NCBI GenBank assembly: GCA_050084515.1
Contig: CM114271.1
Span: forward strand, 25,730,001-25,794,000
Direction: 5' to 3'
DNA from: Blasia pusilla
Taxonomy: Eukaryota > Marchantiophyta > Marchantiopsida > Blasiales
Length of the DNA stretch: 64,000 bases
Shown here: piece by piece, positions 45,652 to 60,030 of the stretch
Numbering within the stretch: the stretch's first letter is position 1
How the letters are laid out: each line of letters begins with the position of its first letter
Translations under genes and position numbers: made by a program
The notes under the pieces: model-generated
Databases searched by the model: none
Told to the model about the DNA's origin: nothing
Seen by the model: the letters and a program-made list of their open reading frames with translations, nothing else

Positions 45652-45836
45652 CTAGAGTCTTAGAGTGAGTCTTCTGACCTCTCTTAAGGTTCTCTCCGCG
45701 AGAAGTTGTAAATCTGCATCCTCTCGCGCCCTCTCATTGATTGCTATCTTTTTGACAGCTTCAAGAAGCTTTTCTTTCGTATCCTGACAAAAAACCATAA
45801 AACTTCAATCACTATTTTCTAGTAGTTACACTTACC
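45652..45836 (-). pseudogene. Possible captured exon pair inside the CACTA element
   Basis: Minus strand. An exon 45783-45652 is open for 43 codons plus a stop (DTKEKLLEAVKKIA...) with a good acceptor before it. A donor at 45835 would join it in phase 0 to an open segment above it (about 45975-45836). The exon is charged and helix-forming. I do not recognise the protein. Confidence 0.3.
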
Positions 45837-46396
45837 ACACTTTCCGGAATGTTGCATCTTTGATAGCTAAAGTCTCTTCTCCACAACTCTGAGTGCAAGA
45901 TCATGTTTCTGAGCATTCCATAGCAGACTTTAGACGGTTCGCTGATCTCTCCTATGAACCGTTGTTTGAAGCTTCAAGATCTTTTCATATTCCTTGTGAG
46001 TTTACAATCATGGGGTCACGTAATCTTGTAGGGCATAGGGTGGAACAAACTGACCACATTTGGCGGAGGGAGTTGTCATGAAAACTCTTGTGTACTTCAT
46101 GAATCTAGATCGTGACAATGACACCAACCTCATATGAACCCACAACATAGAGAATGATGGAGAGATTTTACAGCCTTTGATCACGAATGGTCGTCATATA
46201 CATCATGTACACATAATGGTCCTCATTTTGTTTGAATCTTAAAAATTTGTGTGATGCCATGCCCGCATGCACACGAAGATGGCAACAACTTTTGGGGGTC
46301 TTCTTCAACCCACTTGGGTGGATGAATCTTCATATTTTTTTAGAAGAAAATCGTGACGATGAAGGTACGGAGAGTTGGGTTCCTAGACAGTAGAAG

Positions 46397-48752
<2,356 letters not shown>

Positions 48753-48816
<64 letters not shown>
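48753..48816 (+). repeat. (CT)n microsatellite, 64 bp
   Basis: 32 CT units inside the CACTA element. Confidence 0.95.
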
Positions 48817-48817
<1 letters not shown>

Positions 48818-49018
48818 GCAAGTTTTGGCAAAGCTTATAAGAAGCTACTCATGAAGCTCAATCACTGAGTGAACGTAGATCCATAGTTTACACACACTCA
48901 TAAATGGGAGGGCATATGCAAATGGTTTCTTTGTAGGAAGAAATAGGAATACATCTCTGATCCCTAGTAAAATGAAGCTAGTTGTTGAGGTTACCAATGA
49001 GGGTGAGATAGTGTATGG

Positions 49019-49019
49019 A

Positions 49020-49051
<32 letters not shown>

Positions 49052-49059
49052 TGAGTGAG

Positions 49060-49148
<89 letters not shown>
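49019..49148 (+). repeat. Compound (GT)n-(GA)n microsatellite
   Basis: GT units at 49019-49042, a short mixed GA/GT link, then GA units at about 49062-49148. Confidence 0.95.
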
Positions 49149-49149
<1 letters not shown>

Positions 49150-49789
49150 CGCCTTAAGAGGATGTGGGGAGAAGCAAGGAGTGCTCCTGAATGTCCCACC
49201 CCGCCAGATGTAAATCCTAAAACATGAGAGAGCTTGAAAACTTGTTGGTTGTCTCCCGAGGGGAAAAATAAATCAGAGAGGATGAAAGCCAATCATGCAA
49301 AAGTGGAGCATCCAAACCGCAATGGATGACGTTGTCTAGCAAGAGTGAAGAATATTTTGGTATGACTTCTAATTTCATTTCATTCAGATTTCTTTGGTAG
49401 CATTGAATTAACTTCTGTATTTTTTAGATGATTAAGAGATTTTGACTTCATTTTGTTATGGACTTTAGAGGAAAGAAAGGGGGACAAGTCGATCTCTACA
49501 AGAGATTGAAGAATCCTTGGGAACAATGAAAGGATCCCCAAGCCAAGTGACGATGAATAAAGTTTGTCTCATATCCATTCTATTGATAAAGTGAAGTTCA
49601 ATCTTACTTTAAAAAATCCTGCCTTTACTCTAGTGTACTCTAGCATGTATTGAGGTTAGTACACAAAAACATGTAGGAAAGTTGTAGCTCACATGCTGAT
49701 ATAATCCTTTTCCAACAGGGTAATTCATTGCTTATGTAAACATGTGGAATCAAATTCTTATCTTACACTATATCTTTGTGTATGTAGAG

Positions 49790-50829
49790 TGGCATCTCTT
49801 CCTTGACAAATAGAAATGAAGTGGTGGAGGCAGATTTGGGTTTCCTTAAAAGTGGAATGGACAGGTTGATGGGTATGATGACAGAGTTGAAGGGCTTAGT
49901 AGCCAAGGGGCAAACATGGACACAATCTGATCTTTAGATTGTAAGAGTTGAAAAAACTCAAGGACTTTTGGTAACTCCTATCCTATCACCTGTCGCACTA
50001 GTTAGTAGAAAGATCCACACCCTATCTCTTCTCTACGAAAGCCTTCAGAGATCTCCAAAAGTATTTTTCCATCCACCACAGAAGGTGATAAAGAGACTTA
50101 TGTTTCTTTTCTTGATGTGATATATTTAGAGGCTCCTCAAAGGGAGCCTATTAATCCTCTAAGTATAGTTCGTGAACCTGAAAAAAGAAGAAGCAAAAGG
50201 AGAGCTACCACCAACTGTGAGGAAGAAGGCTCCAACACTTTTGGAGAGGAAAGAGAGGAACACTGTAAGTTTCATTTGCTATGTACTATAACATTTCTTT
50301 ACATAATTTGCTTGCTCTTGTTTGTTTGAAATTTCCAACATGGGAATAATAAGTAGTGATTCAATTTTACATTGATGAAACCCTTGCAGCATATCAACTA
50401 TTCATAAAAAATTCCCAGCTTTGGTTGGAGTTTTATGAAGGTAACATTCTTATGCATGGAAAATATCTTATAGAAATATATGTTTTGCCTACATATGGAA
50501 CCATTTAACTACACAAGCTAATGATTAGTCTTTCATGTATTGTGCAGTTGGCAATTGGAGACGAGGTTTTCTTGTCGTGAAATAGGAAAGGGTGGCAGCA
50601 TGTAGGTAGAGGCAAGATATCAGGCCTTGCTGGCAGAGACAAATGCCTTGGTAAAGTAATACCACTAGGAGTTGTTAAGGTGGACATTTTGATAGTTTTT
50701 GATCATGATGCTGAGCTACCTTATCCAAATATGTAGGATGACCCACCACAAATATTGGTGGTTGATGCTTTAGGTACTTCAATATTGTGGTCGGAGAGGT
50801 CATGCAAGAAAACTATTCCTGTTCCTTAG
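49790..50829 (+). pseudogene. TNP1-like protein remnant of the CACTA element
   Basis: A split gene on the plus strand. An exon from about 49790 (GISSLTNRNEVVEADLGFL) and a basic exon ending near 50267 (PPTVRKKAPTLLERKERN) are followed by an exon at 50548-50829 after a good acceptor. That exon reads KVIPLGVVKVDILIV, AELPYP and VVDALGTSILWS, which I read as the C-terminal pattern of En/Spm TNP1-type proteins. In-frame TGA near 50578 and TAG near 50735 break it. No transposase (TNP2-like) coding was found, so the element is not autonomous. Confidence 0.45.
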
Positions 50830-51716
50830 TGCTAAGTGAGAATGAAACTTACTTTTCTGAACAGAAAACACATTTTTGTGCTTGTTGATCAACAACTCTT
50901 GTGTTGATCATAACTCTTTTATATTATGTTAAAGACTTTTCGATCTCATATGAAAAGTAAAGACTTTCTCCTTATGAGATTCATCTTGTGTTAAGCATAC
51001 TTTTGGTTAACAAATTGGGGCCTCAATAGTTTGATATTTGAATTCAATGAAGATTTTATATTCACTAGATAATGAGCAAACAATATTAGTCACAGAAAAA
51101 TTCCTATATATGCCTTAGTGAGGTATCACTTTCATGGTCTGCCTTCTTTCCAAGTTGATGTAAATATGATTTATAGTTATGTAACCATGTATTTTCTCAT
51201 AGTGAATATTGTATCACTACATCTAGTCAATAAGTAGTGACAACAATTTTCTAGTTTGTAAACTTCTACTATAATTAGTCATAGCCAACTTTAGATTTGT
51301 GATTGATTTTAGTCTTTATGCACTGTGCTTTGCAAATAAACACTACTTCTAGTAACAAGCAACTAAAACTAGTACAAGTCTTAGTGTAACACTATATTCA
51401 ATATAAAAAAACTAATGAATACCATATCCACGTGTCATCATGAATTATCAAATAAACATTCTCCATGTGTCATACTACAAATGAGTACAAGTAAGCTTAT
51501 ATCAAATTCCACGTGAGACTAACCCGAATAATGACTAGGCTAACATCTACTTGCAAAATGACAACTCAACAAATGTAAATCTTCCATGTCATGTTGCCAA
51601 CATGGCACTTTGCAACTAGGAATCCTTTGCAACTAGTCCTTTGATACTAGACATTGACTAGTTGTATCTTGGTAGTAGGCATCCCATAGAACTAGATACA
51701 CTTGAAACTTCTAGTG

Positions 51717-52690
51717 GCTACTTGGGCAATTCCTTCTACAGGCAGCGATCTGTCGCAACCTCAAACGACGCTGCTCAACTACTCCTAAGCTGAAAATCCA
51801 TGTCAAATAGTTAAAGTCCATTGCCAGGCCCATGACATGAGGTCGTGATGCCTCCAATAGTGACGGTATTTTTGTCACTCGTATGGGAAATTCCATCGCT
51901 CGCTCTCGCTCATCGGCATTGGGCTCTTCCAACCGCTGTACATGGTCATCCCAAACCAAGCCAGGTCCAACCTCCTTGAATGCATAAGAAGCAAAAAAGC
52001 TCACAAATGTGGGAAAGGCTGCCCATGGTATGCCAGTCCTCTAGACCACAATCAAGAGAGGTCAATCATCGTGACGTACTACCTGTGATCGGAGGGGTGC
52101 TCCATCCTCGCATACGCCCTCCGTAAAACCTCATGTGGCACCAAGTTGCTCCACCAAAGACGTGGGTGATATGCTCATGAACCTACACTCGCCGCAATCC
52201 AACAACACTGCCGGGCCAATCCATGTGCACACCTGATGTGTACTCGTCATCACGCGGGACCTTGAATCGCCTAAAATTGCACATTTTTTAGAATGTATTC
52301 TGGAGAACGAGACTGATGCTCCTGCAAGTGTCACAAGATCCGCATCATCTCCCAAAACAACTTGGATCGAGTGTCAGTCAACCCGGTACCTCTTCCAACA
52401 CTTGATTGGCCCTGACACAGACAACCAACAATGACCAAATCTATGGTCCCTACCCGCTCTAAGTCCTGCGCCCCCAACAATGAAATGTCCCTCGATAGGG
52501 AACTCTGGTACCCATGGACGGCGGACGTAGACAATAAGGCGGGAAATCGAAGGCGTAACTTCGCCATATGGTGAAGTGAAGCGCATCTCGCAACATCATC
52601 AATGTCAATGTACAGGTATAATTGCACGCGCACTTTAGGCTGCAAAATAGTAGCTAAGCCAGTGTTGATCCCTCCAAAGAGATCCAACAC
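51717..52690 (-). pseudogene. C5 cytosine DNA-methyltransferase domain of copy 3
   Basis: Fuller than copy 2. Minus strand: motif I VLDLFGGINTGLA (52690-52650), motif IV GCLCQGQSS with the catalytic Cys (about 52430), then GLTDTRSKLFWEMMRIL. Motif VI should contain Glu-Asn-Val but reads ILKNV (about 52290), so Glu has become Lys. A later arginine-rich target-recognition or motif VIII region is seen only in broken frames. C-terminal ERERAME and the LGQA-type helix (MGLAMDFNYLTWI) stand at 51930-51780. Stops and frameshifts are present, and the CACTA insertion ends it. The family methylates cytosine in DNA. This copy is inactive. Confidence 0.8.
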
Positions 52691-52739
52691 ACAAATATCC
52701 TACTCTAGGATGCACCACACAATCAGGGGGTGGTATCCA

Positions 52740-53600
52740 AAAGGGTCATAGTTGCATTATTGGCTACCTCAGGGTTCCTCTGACCCGTCACGCTTAGGTG
52801 CAAACGCCTCACTCCAGGCCGTCTATACGTGCTCATCAGATAAATATTGGAGCTCCTCACTCGAGCCCCACAACGACACCTCTTCTCCACGAAATGATGC
52901 GGCTACCATAACATTTCTCCCCCTAGAAGTTTTTGGCGTGGGGGTTTCCTCTGCATGGACATGCTCCTCAATCAAATTAGAAGGCCAAGTCATGGCGTTG
53001 CTAAATGCTGCTAAAGTTGCCATCTCTAATGGCGGTCGCTAAATTATTCCAACCGTGAATCTAACGGATAATGAACTAAGTCACCCATCATCAAAATGCC
53101 ATCTTGGTTTGTAGGATGCTAAATCCTCCGAGTAATCGAGGGAAAACCCATCGGATACAACACTTCTCCATCAACCAAGATGTCGTAGGACTCTGTATTG
53201 GTCACTATCGCCTTGGCTCGCACCACGGGCTCATCAGTAGGATGTATTGGGCAAATCCTCACCACAACCTCCTATTGGATGATAAACTATGTGGTACTCG
53301 CTCCACCCAAGGATGTTTGTATTCGGAATGGAAGACGCTCCACATTTGCCCTTGTCAAGCCTAAACTCGTGAATGCGGCCTTCCCGAACATCAGGGATTA
53401 CGCTCATAAATCTAACAAGACATGCTGCAGACAAAACAATCTACCTCATGGACTCACCAACTGGAAGATTTTTTCCCGATTTATCCAACAACACAACACC
53501 TGGAGCAACCATGGCACATTGTGTCGCGGATCTAGCGAACATCTCCACCATCCTAGCAACTGTAACCTACCATCAATTTGAGGTGGACGGACCGAGCATC
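52740..53600 (-). pseudogene. Protease region of copy 3
   Basis: Minus-strand segments match the copy 2 protease C-terminal part, for example the VLRHLG...YSEDLAS stretch against the YDVLVGG...YWTETAS stretch. A short Ser-rich segment near 53000 (SLWGSSEELQ) corresponds to the copy 2 segment SLDVPLWSSGGALQ. The catalytic Asp motif is not readable in frame. Confidence 0.55.
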
Positions 53601-54108
53601 GGCTCGAAGGGCAAGTCCATCACCTCCTCTACAATCATCTCTGAATGTGATGCAGGAATACCATCTCCACGCTCACATAGCCGAGGTTTTTGGGCCAATC
53701 GAAAAACCTCGACGGGCGTAGCTTCCAACGTCATAACATTGGAAGCTGAAAACAAAGGAGCACGGTACACCATTGTGGCCACTCCCAACATCGTACTCGA
53801 TGTTGGGGGCGACCAACATCGTACAGACTATTGCATAAGCAATAGCCTAGCCACCCCCAACGTCATACGGACTATTGCATCAACAATAGGAGTTGTCGCA
53901 ATCGCTTCTCCCATCGCCCTCTGTGCCTGCACACCAACAACATCAACTCTCCGGGAACTCAAATCAAGACCCATCGATGGGGTCCTCATTGCCTTGGACA
54001 ATGTGAAAGATTGAGGAAGCCTGGTGTGTTTCTTGGCTTCCCCTCTTTATGGATCCCACTCTACGGCGGCTCCACGTGTAACAAGAGTGGTTGCCTCCAA
54101 TTGGAAAA
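53601..54108 (-). other. gag-protease linker of copy 3
   Basis: Diverged from copy 2 6100-6800. It contains short internal repeats (accc-ccaacgtc-style units near 53790-53880). No clear domain was seen. Confidence 0.4.
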
Positions 54109-55474
54109 TCACGCACATCCAGCCATGATCCTCCATATCTCCGACTGCTCCATAAGACGTCGATGCCACTCATTCAACATCGAGTAACCAACCTGCCATA
54201 GCGGAAATCTGATGTTGTAGCTTCTGTATCTAAGCAACCATCCTAGCCTCACACTCAGCATCTCCCTCAACATGTCTTGGTGGCGCAACTCTACCTCCTC
54301 CACGGGAAACTCCACCACTCCCTCAGGCAAATCCTGCTCCGCGTCCCCCAACAGGACCACTTGGTGCACGACCTCTAGGCCTATTCGGACCAAGAACTCA
54401 CTCTGGTGCCCTCTCTGGCCCTCGGTCTGGACGTAACTCAGTGTGTAGGCTGAAACACTTGGCTCGTGTGTGACCGTATCTTTGACAATAGTTACATTGA
54501 TAAACTCTTCGTGCAGCACCATCTCCTCCTCCATGCTGAGGCACGCGTTAATGACGGTTATGAGTGCAATCGCGCTAGTGATGGGCTCCACCATATGCCC
54601 AACAAATAATCGCAAGCGGTTGCTACTAAGACGCATATGAGGGCGCACATCTTTGTGGCACGGCCTCACCATATCCTCCCTGAGCTCGTGGTGCCACATA
54701 CCTATCTCGAAATCCACGTTGCTACAATGGTGGTGTAGACAATCGTGACTACTCTGGCCTAGAAACCATGGTGGCTATGCTCTCCTCCTCCATGTTACGG
54801 TCAATGTTCTTGGCGGTCGTAAAAACATCTCTCAACGTAGGTGAGATGTGCATAAGAAGCACTCCATCCCTCACCCACGTCCTCAGGTTTTGGTCCAGCA
54901 TCGCGTACCATGACTAGATAGCCTGGGACTCTATCACCCCCTAAGTAACGCTAATCAACCGGCGGAAAAGAGTGTAGGCCTCATGCAAACTCTCCCCCGG
55001 ATGCCTCTGGAAGTCGTGGATGCCCCGCAACTTTGTCGTCTGTACCTGTGGTAGCTCGTCCGCAAAGAACTCAACCACGGGGTTGAACCTGGGACAAACC
55101 CGATTGGATGGTGCAACTGCTCCAGTTCAAGTTACCCCTCCTGAAACATCATTGGTGGAAGAGGAAGTAGCCTCTTACGACTCCTCCTCCTCATATGGAA
55201 ATGGCTCAGTCCATCACACATAATGTGGGTCATAGTAGAGTCTCCATGCCTCAATCTCCTCGGCATATTGGTGGGAGAACTCACGGTAATCGTCCATGGG
55301 CGCCCCCTCTAAATATTGGAACATACCGTTCCATAATGTAAACGAGTTGAACTCTATGGAGTTCCTAACCCGTTGTGAGTCACACCAACTCCTAAACTCT
55401 GCAATAAAGTCGTGCAACTCTATAGTGCCTATAGCATCCAAAAACCTATGCGGCCCTCTACCTCGGTCGTCCAT
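54109..55474 (-). pseudogene. gag of copy 3
   Basis: The core 55474-55214 is open for 86 codons with GTIELHDFIAEF, FQYLEGAPMDDY and EEIEAWRLYYD, closely matching copy 2 at 5010-5270. The remainder to 54109 is in broken frames. Zinc knuckles were not found in readable form. Confidence 0.75.
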
Positions 55475-57240
55475 CTCTTACGGCCAACTGGTAGGACCAC
55501 TCAATATATGATGTGAATCACTAACATAATCCTCTACACTCTCCCCCTCGTCTGAAGACAACATAGAAGGAGATCAAGGTGGTCTCTTACGTGGAGACCC
55601 TCGAAACCTTACGCCACTCCACGTAAACCCTCTAGAGCTACTCTCAAGTCCACCACCTTACCTCTCAAAGTTCTGAAAGGATGCCGTCATGATCCTCGTG
55701 CCCGTATGACACAATCACTCTCAATCTCACGAGTAATCATTTAATCACTCAAACTAAATAGACGACACTCAATCTACACTCTTTCACTAAGACGTATGCT
55801 GTGCGACAACAAGGGGCGTGGTGAGGCAAATTGGCTAGTGTTCTATCATCTCATTGATAGAACATACCCCCAACTTTGGACATCCCACACACGTCTATGT
55901 CACGTAAACCCATACATCAACGATGCTCTCAGCATCTGCACAAAACCCAATATCCCAAATAACTACCTAATACCCAGAATTCCCTAGCACGTGCAGGGCA
56001 AAAGATTAAAATGGGTAACCTGAATAAATTTCTGTGTTGCTCCTCAAAAATTGCAAACCTTGACCCCAACTTGGTCGTGAAAACAAAATCATCCAATCCG
56101 CAAGTCATACTTCTCTGGTAGTGACGATGCTCAAATATCCTCGATGTGCGGTGCAAGTCCAACGATACGGTGTGGCACTAGACTAGCGGCATGGAACGGC
56201 TACAAACGAGAGGGCACTCAGAAATGGGATGCATCACTCACTGGCATATCCTTCTCAATCACCAAAACACACGCTCTGCTCCTCAATGATGGGGCTGCTC
56301 CGCGATCAAGACGGTGCGGTGCGACCACGAGTGGCACAACGGGGCAATCGACGTCGCGTTGCGGCTACGGGCGTCATGATACGGTACTCAATAATCGTCG
56401 AGCGGCTCCAACCTCAAGACAAGAAAAATGGAAATGGAGTTGGGACCCTATGAATCAAAAGGTCACCTTGTTGATATTAGGGATTGTACAAGTAGCAGCG
56501 ACGTGTACGGACTCAACCTACTCCTACGACGGGGGCTAGACGCGACCGTGAATAGGGGCAGTGGTTGCAACTGGCAACGGTGGCGCTGGCGACAAACATG
56601 GCCCTGAATTGCGGGGGTGGTGGCAGAAACTCATGGTGGCGGTGCGGACAGCGACGATGACAACGCAATCGACGGCGGCGGTTGCATTAGGGTTTGACGA
56701 TTTTTACCCTAAAAATCCTCTAGCTATTCTAGTTTGCAAAATCAGCCATAACTTTATGCTTGTAGCTCCAAATTATGTACGATTTGTTCCATAGCATGCA
56801 CGACTTCCCAATCTACAACGATATTTCACTAGACATTCCATTAGACATTAAAAAAAATGACGGTGATTGTCGTACAACTCTTCAATCTGCACTCCTACAA
56901 AAACATTTGGCAGCGCTTCTGCCCTCATTTCTCCCAAAAAAAAAGGTAAACATATGAAAACACAAATTAGAGAGCTAAATGGTGCTCCCAAGAGCACTAT
57001 CATGGAACAATCCACCCCCATATTCAATCTCTACGAAAATTTGGGCAGCGCTTCCGTGCGCCACTTTCTCGTACGAAAAATCGGCAAGAAATGACATCAA
57101 ACGAATGGCTCCTCCTCCCATGAGCACTCATGTGAGCCATGAAGTGGGGAATACGATCCCTAAACTGCAACAAATAGCGAACACCAACGAGCTCCTTCAT
57201 TGAAGCTCTCTCACTCTCTGATTCTCTCTTTGTAACTCAA
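55475..57240 (-). other. 5' leader of copy 3
   Basis: About 1.8 kb, longer than in copy 2, with no supported coding. It includes two similar segments near 56780-56960 and 57000-57090 (ggcagcgcttc with flanks), an imperfect internal duplication. Confidence 0.45.
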
Positions 57241-57741
57241 TGAAATCTCACATCAACATCTCACTCTAAGCTCTCCATGGTGTGCACTCTCTCTCATGTT
57301 AAACCAAACCCACTATCCTATTGAAAGGTTTGGTTACACACACAAGGTAAGGAGGACCATAACTCTGCCGCCTCATGCTAAGAGGTTCAACAAAGAGAGA
57401 ATGAGCTCTCAAGCTCTCTCTCTTGGAGGTATACCCCCTTCCCTCTCCCAAGCCCTCTCCACGGTAATCTATGCTTGCACGTCACCTCCTTGGCTCTTGG
57501 CCTATTGTAGCGGGTCAAGGGCCACTTCCCAAAGTAGACACCTAACTATACCAAAAACAATAACTTACCCGAAATAGTAAGTTCCTCCAAATGGCTCCAA
57601 ACAAGCCGAAACAAAGGGGAAACCTGTTGTGAGAGGTTACCCGTGGCCTCAACAGGTCATCCTCAACCTCTTGAGGCTGTCCTCCAGTATCTTCGAAGGC
57701 GGTCTACTAGATCTCGCTTATCTATCCTAAAAGGCGTGACA
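57241..57741 (-). repeat. Repeat B1, left terminus of copy 3
   Basis: 501 bp. It starts TGTCACG on the minus strand, matches 35813-35314, and ends in gatttca. No repeat A follows it, so the split arrangement is the same as in copy 2. Confidence 0.75.
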
Positions 57742-58124
<383 letters not shown>

Positions 58125-58339
58125 TAAATAAATTTATTGTCCACGGGAATCCAATAGGGCCATGGTACTTAGTTTTGAGACTTAATAACAATTTTGAAGA
58201 GAGAGCAAGCACTAGCGAGTGCCCTTGGTCTTCACATAAATATGCAAGAATTTAGCAATTTGAGTCTGATTATGCCTAGCCATGAACGCGAGCGAGGACC
58301 CTGGAAGCCCGGTGAACAAAGAGATCTGGGAAGTGAAAT

Positions 58340-58800
<461 letters not shown>

Positions 58801-58836
58801 GCGCGTGCATCGTATGGGCAGGCAATGTAGTACTAA
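58801..58836 (+). mobile_element. Helitron-like 3' terminus
   Basis: An 8-bp imperfect hairpin (gcgcgtgc, loop atc, gtatgggc) is followed by a spacer and CTAA at 58833-58836, with T next. It would close the Helitron whose helicase fragment starts at 57742. Confidence 0.5.
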
Positions 58837-59109
58837 TAGTTATTATGCTCAAAGTTTCACGTGCATTATTTTCCATAGGACCTATTGTTCATCTATACTA
58901 TTCAGCAAAAATGCATATGCCACTAAGAGATACAAAAGTCGACAAAGATAAAAAAAATGATATCAAGGAAGGTCCAATTAAGATCTAGTGACATACATTG
59001 AGCTCTAGGTTCCCAATTACTAATTGGAAGTTAAAGAGTTTAATAGGCCACTTCCTCCCATATATACTTCTATCTATATGTATATATATATCTTTGAAGG
59101 AAAGGAGGT

Positions 59110-59470
59110 CTTAATGGAAAGTGGGCGATGGAAAAACCATCCAGAATTCAAGAAAGGGGGAGGGGGACTCAAAGAGTTGAGTACATGAAGGCCACAACCG
59201 AACCGGAAATAGAAAGGGGGGGGCACCCTCCTATCGACTAAACTCAACATGAGAGACAATATCAACAACACCTCGAGAGACGTGACTATCACTAAGTGGG
59301 TCTCTAGCGATGGTGTTTCCCACAACTTGAGCCGTCGCTTACAGTAGAGAATCATAACAGGCAATAACAACCCATTTCTCCACTGGAGATGATGAGCGCC
59401 ATCTATAAAGAACAAGTCAAACCTCTTCCCCATAACCCCATACATCTCTATGGCTAGGGGGACGAATCTA
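59110..59470 (-). pseudogene. Non-LTR-like retroelement C-terminal fragment
   Basis: The minus-strand frame starts MYGVMGKRFDLFF and continues through a WRNGLLLPVMILYCKRR segment, matching MYGAMGERFDSFL and the following residues at 15480-15600 on the plus strand. The 3' tail with the gatggtttttccatc motif is also shared. It is 5'-truncated and broken. Confidence 0.6.
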
Positions 59471-59503
59471 ATCCCAATTTATATACCATTCCATCTCTCC
59501 ATT

Positions 59504-59836
59504 TCAAACTCCAGTCTCCTTTTCATCATCAAGACAAGGCCTAGTTCCTACTAGTGCCAATTCAAGGCATATTACATTCAATGGAAGTAGCTGTTCCTTA
59601 AAAATACATGCAAATTCAACTACCAAAATGAAATCGGTGCCTCGAACTTGAACGTTTGCGGGAAAATCGTAGGACTTGCCCTCATCAGCCCTGTAGTCGT
59701 AATCTATCTCGAGGTTTGGCCGGACCAGATTGCATGCCACCAGATACAGGTTGACACCGCCTGCCGAGAATAAGCGAAGCTTGGCTGAGCCGGACATGCA
59801 ATGAAGTCCGGGGAATGATGCGATTGGACGGAACAA
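59504..59836 (-). CDS. Hypothetical ORF, 110 codons, divergent to CBL
   Basis: The frame starts at an ATG 195 bp upstream of the CBL start and reads away from it. Composition is protein-like (KLRLFSAGGVNLYLVA, DYDYRADEGKSYDFPANV). I do not recognise it. It could be a first or last exon of a neighbouring gene, a captured fragment, or chance. Confidence 0.25.
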   Translation of the reverse strand: MFRPIASFPGLHCMSGSAKLRLFSAGGVNLYLVACNLVRPNLEIDYDYRADEGKSYDFPANVQVRGTDFILVVEFACIFKEQLLPLNVICLELALVGTRPCLDDEKETGV

Positions 59837-60030
59837 TACAGTTGCAGCAAGAATTTTACGAATTGGACGCGGACGAAGAAGAGGTCAGTGTGTTGTTGTG
59901 GTCGTGTTCGGGCACCGGGGTACGATATTGTGAATTGGAATGGCGATGGGATTATAGAGAAGGCGCGTTTGAGTCTTCCAGCTGTTGGTGTCTGTCTGAG
60001 CGGGCGCGGCGTCTTCGCTGGTAGACTGCG

